49,989 nucleotides of DNA from a virus. The DNA lies in the IMG/VR virus record IMGVR_UViG_3300017719_000015, positions 1 through 49,989 of that record, one strand, 5' to 3'. Shown piece by piece: positions 44,572 through 49,989 of this stretch. Under the pieces are notes generated by a model. The model saw nothing but the letters and a program-made list of their open reading frames with translations, did not search any database and was not told the DNA's origin. Each line of letters opens with the position of its first letter. The first letter of the stretch is position 1. Position numbers and translations under genes: made by a program.

Positions 44572-46446
44572 TCAGTATTTGACAATGGTATCTCGTGCTA
44601 TGACCTTAATGGTTTTAGGCATAATTTTGAGTGTTGACTTAACCATTCCCTTATCTTCGGGAATTTGTAGTGGTGCTTCGATGATGTAATAATCATCAAT
44701 AATAATCATCATACGCTCAGTGGTACCAGTTGTGGTATTTTTCTCAAAGTTGATACGGATTTGATTTCCAACAGTTCCATCAGTAGTTCCAACAAATTCA
44801 GTAGCCGAGCGCATTTTGTGATAAAAGAGTGGGTCGTCAACACCAATTTCCATAGTCATCTCGTAGGATGTTTGCCCTTCGACCATAAGAGTAGTGTTCC
44901 GTGAACCACCGAAAGGCACCTGTTCAGTAGCAGTGTTAATGCTACTTTGTCCACCGATAGTGTGGAAGGCTTGCATTCCTGTTTGTCCTGTGAGTGAGAA
45001 GTTCAAAACTTGTGCCGCTTGTACACCAGCAATGTTGATTGTACCGTTGTAAAACATGAAAGGCTTCTGTGTCTTAGGCCCAATACCACTTTGGAATCTT
45101 TTTTCATCGGTATTTGCTGTATCATTAAACATACGATGTGAGGAATACTTTGAGGCCGCACCACTCAAACGAGCAGTGTCAGTGTAACACAAAGCCGAAT
45201 TGAAATTTACAGCCAAACGAAGAGCGGCATCGTTATCGGTTGTGAGAGTGAAATCAGTTACCTTACATCCACGGAACACACGAGTCAATTCCTTAGAATC
45301 TGTTTGGCTACCATCCACAGTTCCCTCGTCGGAATCCATATCTCGTCGGCGTTGTGAAACTTCAAGGCTGAAAGATGGTTGATGAGTGTGGTTGAAGAGC
45401 AAGTGAGTTTGTGCATCTGCCACAACACCAGTTGTTGATACTGTAGGTGGATTTGTATTTGTGGGGTCATTAAAGTCGATGAACTGTACTGCCTTATTAT
45501 CTGCATGAGGGAAGAGAAGTGGCTCGTCTAAATACACTTTTTTTCCATCAATACCAATTACACGGCGAACTTCACTACGCAACGCACTATCAAAACGACT
45601 GTCACTGAATGTACCCGCCCATCTTAGGTCTGTATCGGACACATCCACATCATGAGTTGTAGTCACAGGGATATATTCTGTATCCACAATAAGTACATAA
45701 TGCTTAACAGCCAAATTAGTTTCATCGTCAGTAATAGTGATAAACGACTGTCCTGCGTTTGTCGCACCATCAAGTGTCGTAAGGTGGCTTGTTTCGGGGT
45801 CCGACACAGGGTGAACCACTTCGCCACCAAGACAGTATTTGAGCCAGCGGGCACTATGCATAGCAACCTCAAAGGAACCACCTTCGGTAGTCATCTTACC
45901 GGGTACCTGCACACTTGTATCTCGACCAAGACCGACAACATGGAATCGCTTCAAGTCAACCTTGGTTTCGGGAACAGTAAGAGCATTAGTGATACCGAGG
46001 AATTGGTCAGTAAGAACTCTTTCGCTACCTGCTCCTTGACTCATAGTGGAGTCAAAAGGTGGGGTTTTGTACGGAAGAATATGAAGAGTCACATTCGCAT
46101 CGTTAATCGTGCCCGCTCCTGTAAGCATCTTGGGAGAAAGAAACAAATTTGGGCCGTCGTTGCCAACAATAGTAAACAATACATTCAAATCTGCGTCAAC
46201 GATTGTCGTGCCACTACTTCGTGTAAATTTCAATTGAGAACCAACTAACATTCCATCGGGGTATTTTAAATTATTAGTGTCAAAAATTTGTGTGTTAGCA
46301 CCAGTAAGAACTAATTTTGAATGGTCATCGGAAGGGTGTGAAAGGACAAATGTGCAATCATTACCCGCCGCACAAATTAACGATACACCCACTTCGGGTG
46401 CGAATGAAACTTCTGCTAAGTCGCCCTTGTACACTGTTGATGGCAT
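44572..46446 (-). CDS. Major tail tube protein (large variant)
   Basis: 624 residues, beta-rich. Features such as LNFSLTGQTG, then SYEMTMEIGVDDPLFYHK and the final strands APLQIPEDKGMVKSTLKIMP fit the tube-protein sandwich fold, and the gene lies between the tail terminator and the chaperones. Typical tube proteins have 150-300 residues; the extra middle part (about 200-400) may form an outward domain decorating the tail. AGGTGA precedes the ATG. I cannot exclude another tail shaft protein, but the position favours the tube. Confidence 0.78.
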   Translation of the reverse strand: MPSTVYKGDLAEVSFAPEVGVSLICAAGNDCTFVLSHPSDDHSKLVLTGANTQIFDTNNLKYPDGMLVGSQLKFTRSSGTTIVDADLNVLFTIVGNDGPNLFLSPKMLTGAGTINDANVTLHILPYKTPPFDSTMSQGAGSERVLTDQFLGITNALTVPETKVDLKRFHVVGLGRDTSVQVPGKMTTEGGSFEVAMHSARWLKYCLGGEVVHPVSDPETSHLTTLDGATNAGQSFITITDDETNLAVKHYVLIVDTEYIPVTTTHDVDVSDTDLRWAGTFSDSRFDSALRSEVRRVIGIDGKKVYLDEPLLFPHADNKAVQFIDFNDPTNTNPPTVSTTGVVADAQTHLLFNHTHQPSFSLEVSQRRRDMDSDEGTVDGSQTDSKELTRVFRGCKVTDFTLTTDNDAALRLAVNFNSALCYTDTARLSGAASKYSSHRMFNDTANTDEKRFQSGIGPKTQKPFMFYNGTINIAGVQAAQVLNFSLTGQTGMQAFHTIGGQSSINTATEQVPFGGSRNTTLMVEGQTSYEMTMEIGVDDPLFYHKMRSATEFVGTTDGTVGNQIRINFEKNTTTGTTERMMIIIDDYYIIEAPLQIPEDKGMVKSTLKIMPKTIKVIARDTIVKY

Positions 46447-46456
46447 GTTTTTTCAC

Positions 46457-46906
46457 CTATGGTATTAGTTCTGCAAGTATTACGACTTCGATTTGAAAAG
46501 TCATACGGAAAAGAAATTTGCTTCGGTCACTCAAATCAGTGCGGGTTTTGAACACCAGCCTGTCAAAGTTTGTACCGTCACCTTTTCTTTTTGAATGCAC
46601 CACTCTCCGAACTTCATTCTCAAGGGCTTGTAAATGCTTGCGCCCCTTAATTGTTCTCACATCGACTGTGATATTTATGCGTGTCGTTACAAAGTCGTAA
46701 AAAAGTTCGGGTGCTTCTTCGTTGTGAGCGGTTTCGTACACCAACACATAATCGTGCTTGTCTAAGTCAAGACGCTTACCATGTTCAGCCGTAGTGTCTG
46801 CAATATCGACTACCACAGGACGATAATTACTGGTGTTACCACGGTTCCATTCCGTCTTGAATAGTCCAATGATAACATCTAAACCCTCAATCCATGTGGC
46901 TACCAT
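46457..46906 (-). CDS. Tail terminator-like protein
   Basis: 149 residues from ATG at 46,906 (a GTG one codon earlier is possible). A helix-strand pattern with ITVDVRTIKG, then LQALENEVRRVV, and a final beta meander (FRMTFQIEVVIL) resembles tail terminators or completion proteins of long-tailed phages, which form a ring closing the tube at the head side. It directly precedes the tail tube gene, as expected. No catalytic motif. The start codon overlaps the preceding stop. Confidence 0.75.
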   Translation of the reverse strand: MVATWIEGLDVIIGLFKTEWNRGNTSNYRPVVVDIADTTAEHGKRLDLDKHDYVLVYETAHNEEAPELFYDFVTTRINITVDVRTIKGRKHLQALENEVRRVVHSKRKGDGTNFDRLVFKTRTDLSDRSKFLFRMTFQIEVVILAELIP

Positions 46907-47274
46907 CACATTCCCTCCTTTTCGATGATTTTCTTAAAGTCAATAGGAATAATGAAACCGTTATCATAGCGCATGTTACTGCGCTCAAGGTCGGGATTTT
47001 GGCGTAGCATAGCATCATCCGTTTTATCTTGAATTGATTTGTATTCAATCTCGCTGGCTGGCTGTCCACTCTTGTTGTTGATGGCTACACCGTCTTGCAT
47101 AGTAAAACCCTTAGCACCCGCTTCAATACGCTCCATTTGCTCACGAAAAGCGGCAGGTAATGTCGTGAATTGCTCACGAAATTGCTGTTGCATTTGTTTA
47201 TCTTTCTTGAAAATTTCTTCAATCATACGCTGATGAATTGTTTCACCTTGCTTGAGAAAATCACGCTGATTCAT
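46906..47274 (-). CDS. Neck or minor head-tail protein
   Basis: 122 residues, helical, with many Gln, Lys and Glu in the first half (FKKDKQMQQQFREQF) and a mixed second half ending in IPIDFKKIIEKEG. Its position between connector and terminator fits a head-closure or neck protein, or an HK97 gp10-like minor tail protein. No family is recognised. It overlaps the upstream stop by four bases. Confidence 0.7.
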   Translation of the reverse strand: MNQRDFLKQGETIHQRMIEEIFKKDKQMQQQFREQFTTLPAAFREQMERIEAGAKGFTMQDGVAINNKSGQPASEIEYKSIQDKTDDAMLRQNPDLERSNMRYDNGFIIPIDFKKIIEKEGM

Positions 47275-48857
47275 TCAAACACCACTAATTCAATATACTT
47301 TGGTAGAGTTCTTTCAATTTCTGCTTGATACAACTGTACCTTGCTTGCGAGGTCAATGTTCTGTGTGCCTTCGGGGATAAGCACGCTACGGTCGTCAGCC
47401 ATCAGTAATTCAATAGCCACCATCTTCGTGCATATGTCTTCGATGGCTTTCTCAACATATCGCTCACCGTAGATGTAAGCCACCTTGATAGCGTTCCATT
47501 CAAAGAACGGATAAGAGTTGTTGAAGTAAATGATACCCATTTCGTAATCAATCCACCAGTCACGAAGACGACCCACATCGCCACTACCACTACCACCCTG
47601 TAGGTCAACGAGGAAAGACTTCTGTGTAATAGCACCAGCAATGTCGCTCAATGCTTTACCTACTGAAACTATCACACACCCTGTGAAGGATGTAGCGGTC
47701 TTTCCTGTGTAGCGGAACACATCACCGCTTGCATCAATAGCAACACCAGCGTTTACGAATCCTTCTGTGGATGCTACATTGATAGTTGTGCTGTCAAGGC
47801 TTGTGAATGTAGTGCTGTTATTCTGTACTTGGTCAAGTTCAATGTCACTTGAAGTGGTGACGATACTACACACCTCACCAGCCTTAACAGGGCGCATGGA
47901 AGTAACCTTCACTACACCAGTACCAAGGTCACTGTTGGCTGATGCCAAAAACTCATTGTGAACTGCCACATTAGAAGATGAACCCTCCAAAATAAATGCT
48001 GGTGAAAATTCCACAGCGACTTTATTCACCCTGTCCTCTTTGTTGATGAGGTCTGCGAGATTTTGTGCTACGGTTGTTGCTTCAAAGTCATCACGCCACT
48101 GGCCTGTACCAGTACCCTGTGCAAGTGTGGCTACTGTTCCATTACCCGGAGAGAGAAAAATACTTGCTGATGAAAGGTTTGACACATCATTCAATTTGAT
48201 GCGACATTCAGCGGCACCAATTTCACGATAATCATCACCTTGCCACAATTCGAGGCGAAGGATTTGTTGAATGTTACGGAATAGAAGGGGGCTGGTACCG
48301 ACATAATCAGTATAGTATCGTCGTCGGTATGGTTTGTATGTATCGAAATTGATGTATTCAGCGGCCACTAAGTACGGTCGCCATGCGTTGCGTGTCATGT
48401 TGTCAATACGGTCTTGCATCTTGAGAATAACATGCTCAACCTTTGCTTTGGTCATACCACGAGTACGACCATTAGTGAATGATGCTTGGTTCTGTACATA
48501 GCCGTTATCAGCCACTTGGTAATCTGTGGCTGTCAGTGTCGCACCAGTGAATGTAACCTTAACATGTCCAGCCTTTCCTCCCGTACCCTTGGTTATCGAG
48601 GCTATTGTCAAATCTTCTTCGCCCAATGGGTCAGCATCGCTGTACACACGAATTTTGTCACCTTCACTAAAGCCGACTTGTCGTAGTTCGTTTCCTGTGA
48701 TATATACAGCGTCAGCGTCAGCGTCAGCACTCATCAAGATAGCATCTTGCGGCCCAATATCCAGTAGGTCAGCGACTTGTTGAGCGGTACAATATACAAC
48801 AGCAGACGGGTCAAGTGGTCGGGTTTCCGGCTCGCCGGGACTGAACACTACTGGCAT
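47271..48857 (-). CDS. Head-tail connector (adaptor) protein with large insert
   Basis: 528 residues. The first segment has TAQQVADLLDIG (24-35). A helix near residue 135 (TKAKVEHVILKMQDRIDNMT) and the last 70 residues (VEKAIEDICTKMVAIELLM, then LYQAEIERTLPKYIE) form a helical bundle like that of gp6/gp15-type adaptors joining portal and tail. Between them lie long beta-rich regions (about 180-430) that look like inserted Ig-like domains. GGAGGG precedes the ATG. The connector role is likely; the inserted domains may decorate the neck. Confidence 0.78.
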   Translation of the reverse strand: MPVVFSPGEPETRPLDPSAVVYCTAQQVADLLDIGPQDAILMSADADADAVYITGNELRQVGFSEGDKIRVYSDADPLGEEDLTIASITKGTGGKAGHVKVTFTGATLTATDYQVADNGYVQNQASFTNGRTRGMTKAKVEHVILKMQDRIDNMTRNAWRPYLVAAEYINFDTYKPYRRRYYTDYVGTSPLLFRNIQQILRLELWQGDDYREIGAAECRIKLNDVSNLSSASIFLSPGNGTVATLAQGTGTGQWRDDFEATTVAQNLADLINKEDRVNKVAVEFSPAFILEGSSSNVAVHNEFLASANSDLGTGVVKVTSMRPVKAGEVCSIVTTSSDIELDQVQNNSTTFTSLDSTTINVASTEGFVNAGVAIDASGDVFRYTGKTATSFTGCVIVSVGKALSDIAGAITQKSFLVDLQGGSGSGDVGRLRDWWIDYEMGIIYFNNSYPFFEWNAIKVAYIYGERYVEKAIEDICTKMVAIELLMADDRSVLIPEGTQNIDLASKVQLYQAEIERTLPKYIELVVFE

Positions 48858-48870
48858 ACATTACCCTCCC

Positions 48871-49548
48871 TCACGCCATCATACAATCAGTACACATACC
48901 AGCATTTTGTATCATAAACAAATCATCTTCGTCTTGACGGTATATTCCTTTTCGACATTTTGGACAATGTGTATCGTATTCTTGCCCCTGCCAATCATAC
49001 GGGTCATTTTTCAAGATACTCCAAGCATCACGCATAGGAACTTGGCGAGAGGTCATGATACGGCGCATGTGTTCAGCCTCGGCATCGGGGTTGAACTCTT
49101 CTTCTTCGGGCGGCATACCATCACGGAGTTTACCTTCACTGTCAAACAAATTAGGCATTCGTTTTTTATCAGCATCTATGTCTTCTTGACTTTCATTAGG
49201 CGTTGTACCTTCTTTCATAGCCTGTTCTAATTCTTCTTGTCTTAGTGCGAAGTCTGCCTCCGCTTCACCGCTGTAATCGGGTTCACTCAACGAACTTTCC
49301 AAGTTTTGCCCCTCAAAGGGTAGTCTTTCGTTCATGAATTTGAGTCCGTGTTCCTCCGGGTTCTCTACAGCGTCCCTCATGAGCATATCACGGGCTTGAG
49401 TAAATTGTTCTCCGCTCGCATCCCCACCAGCAGTTCGCAAACTTTCAGCGGCTTTTTTGTTCGCCCACTTTTGAAGGCGAACTTCTTCACCATCTGCGGT
49501 AAGCACTCTTTGACGGTGCGGCTTCATTGATTTAATTAATACCTTCAT
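48871..49548 (-). CDS. Zinc-ribbon protein with DAWxILK peptide
   Basis: 225 residues, highly charged and probably largely disordered in the middle (ALRQEELEQAMKEG, MPPEEEEFNPDAE). The C-terminus has a zinc ribbon, C195/C198 and C219/C222. Just before it lies the peptide DAWSILKND (from D174), nearly the same as that at the N-terminus of the kinase-like tail gene. It lies between the likely capsid gene and connector, where scaffolds, proteases or head-stabilising proteins occur, but no protease motif is visible. GAGGTTG precedes the ATG. Confidence 0.75.
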   Translation of the reverse strand: MKVLIKSMKPHRQRVLTADGEEVRLQKWANKKAAESLRTAGGDASGEQFTQARDMLMRDAVENPEEHGLKFMNERLPFEGQNLESSLSEPDYSGEAEADFALRQEELEQAMKEGTTPNESQEDIDADKKRMPNLFDSEGKLRDGMPPEEEEFNPDAEAEHMRRIMTSRQVPMRDAWSILKNDPYDWQGQEYDTHCPKCRKGIYRQDEDDLFMIQNAGMCTDCMMA

Positions 49549-49550
49549 AT

Positions 49551-49850
49551 CTACAACCTCTTTGTTTCGTCACGATGACCCATATTGTATTCCATTGGTT
49601 TGTCACAAGCACCACATGTGGCTCTCCACATAAAGTGAAGGAAACCGCAATGGGTACAGCGTGTACCTGCTCCAATGTTAAGCACATCACCTATTTCTTG
49701 ATTACGCTTGCGCTGTTGCGCTGTAATACCCTCAAGTGGTTTTTGAGGCTTGGAAACCACATCACTTCCGTACTGGAAATCAGCCTTGCGGTCTTGCTTT
49801 CCAGCACGAACAATGTCGCTTAAGTCAATGTTTCGTACATCGAATCCCAT
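49551..49850 (-). CDS. Zinc-ribbon protein, 99 residues
   Basis: C65, C68, C79 and C82 (CTHCG and CGAC) form a ribbon near the C-terminal third. The N-terminus is charged with repeated Asp, Lys and Arg residues. A GAGGTGA ribosome binding site precedes the ATG. The gene lies between the partial upstream virion gene and another zinc-ribbon gene, so both may be head-completion or assembly factors. No family is recognised. Confidence 0.75.
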   Translation of the reverse strand: MGFDVRNIDLSDIVRAGKQDRKADFQYGSDVVSKPQKPLEGITAQQRKRNQEIGDVLNIGAGTRCTHCGFLHFMWRATCGACDKPMEYNMGHRDETKRL

Positions 49851-49861
49851 ACCTACTCACC

Positions 49862-49989
49862 TCAAGCGAGTTGGTATGTCACCATGACAAAGATGTTACC
49901 CAAAACAGGGAACACTTCGGTGTCAATCACAGAACTCGTACTGCTTGAATCAGCAACCGCTTGGATGAGGTCTTCAACTGCCGCCGCCC
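49862..49989 (-). CDS. C-terminal fragment of a virion protein (possibly major capsid protein)
   Basis: The frame runs open from the right edge to a TGA at 49,862-49,864, giving 41 residues: an N-terminal helix (AVEDLIQAVADSS), then strands FPVLGNIFVMVTYQLA. The gene begins beyond the window. A final beta strand pair at this place in the gene order is consistent with the C-terminus of an HK97-type capsid protein, but the fragment is too short to decide. It ends 11 bases before the next ATG. Confidence 0.55.
   Translation of the reverse strand, partial: AAAVEDLIQAVADSSSTSSVIDTEVFPVLGNIFVMVTYQLA

Noticed and set aside
44561-44585. Upstream TTG start for the SAP-domain gene
   Set aside because: The extension contains the GAGGTGA ribosome binding site that serves the ATG at 44,561, so translation starting at the TTG is unlikely.
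48871-49548. Head maturation protease
   Set aside because: Position would allow it, but no Ser-His or Cys catalytic pattern is visible; the sequence is charged, with a zinc ribbon instead.
1-49989. tRNA genes, integrase or attachment sites
   Set aside because: I saw no cloverleaf with conserved T-loop, no tyrosine or serine recombinase motifs and no matching direct repeats at gene ends.

Overview
The window looks like about 50 kb of a tailed double-stranded DNA virus (caudovirus) that infects an archaeon. The replication proteins are archaeal in type: family B DNA polymerase, RFC-like clamp loader, PCNA-like clamp, RPA-like single-strand binding protein, an archaeo-eukaryotic primase with a PriL-like Fe-S tail, an XPF/ERCC4 nuclease and a group II chaperonin (thermosome). 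The promoters carry archaeal TATA boxes. The virion genes are those of a tailed phage: connector, tail terminator, tail tube, tail assembly chaperones, tape measure, hub and fibres. From memory, the closest described group with this mix is the magroviruses of Marine Group II (Poseidoniales) archaea. That placement is an inference and was not checked by any search. Both ends of the window cut through genes.

Left arm, plus strand, about 1-17,903: a tightly packed replication and repair block with many ATGA or TGATG start-stop overlaps and GGTGA-type ribosome binding sites. In order: a zinc-ribbon protein; two unrecognised proteins; clamp loader; RPA-like protein; a mini-protein; RadA-like ATPase; a small membrane peptide; sliding clamp; PolB; a GHKL ATPase that appears fused to a PD-(D/E)XK nuclease domain; a small Cys protein; a MazG-like protein; a Cas4-like nuclease; an unknown protein; a fused PriS-PriL-like primase; a zinc-finger protein; an ERCC4 nuclease; an AAA+ helicase candidate; a DEDD exonuclease; a thermosome; and two tiny zinc-ribbon proteins. 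Two nearly identical promoter cassettes, before the clamp loader and before the helicase candidate, suggest that these two sub-operons are co-regulated.

Right arm, minus strand, about 49,989 down to 17,918: a virion block converging on the left arm. In transcription order: the C-terminal end of a probable capsid or other virion protein; two zinc-ribbon proteins; a head-tail connector; a neck protein; a tail terminator; the tail tube; a SAP-domain protein; a tail-assembly-chaperone pair with a likely -1 frameshift site; a short tape measure; a distal-tail protein with a glycine-rich hydrophobic stretch; one giant 5,579-residue protein (16.7 kb, a third of the window); a DUF6321-like basic protein; a baseplate hub; a small tail protein; a kinase-like protein; a repeat-rich fibre; and a beta-propeller protein separated from the fibre by one in-frame TGA.

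I saw no tRNA or rRNA gene, CRISPR array, insertion sequence or integrase. No stretch longer than about 160 bases lacks a gene. The observations most worth follow-up are the giant tail protein, the GHKL-nuclease fusion, the kinase-like tail gene with its DAWxILK peptide (shared with a head-region protein), the duplicated promoter cassette, and the two candidate recoding sites.
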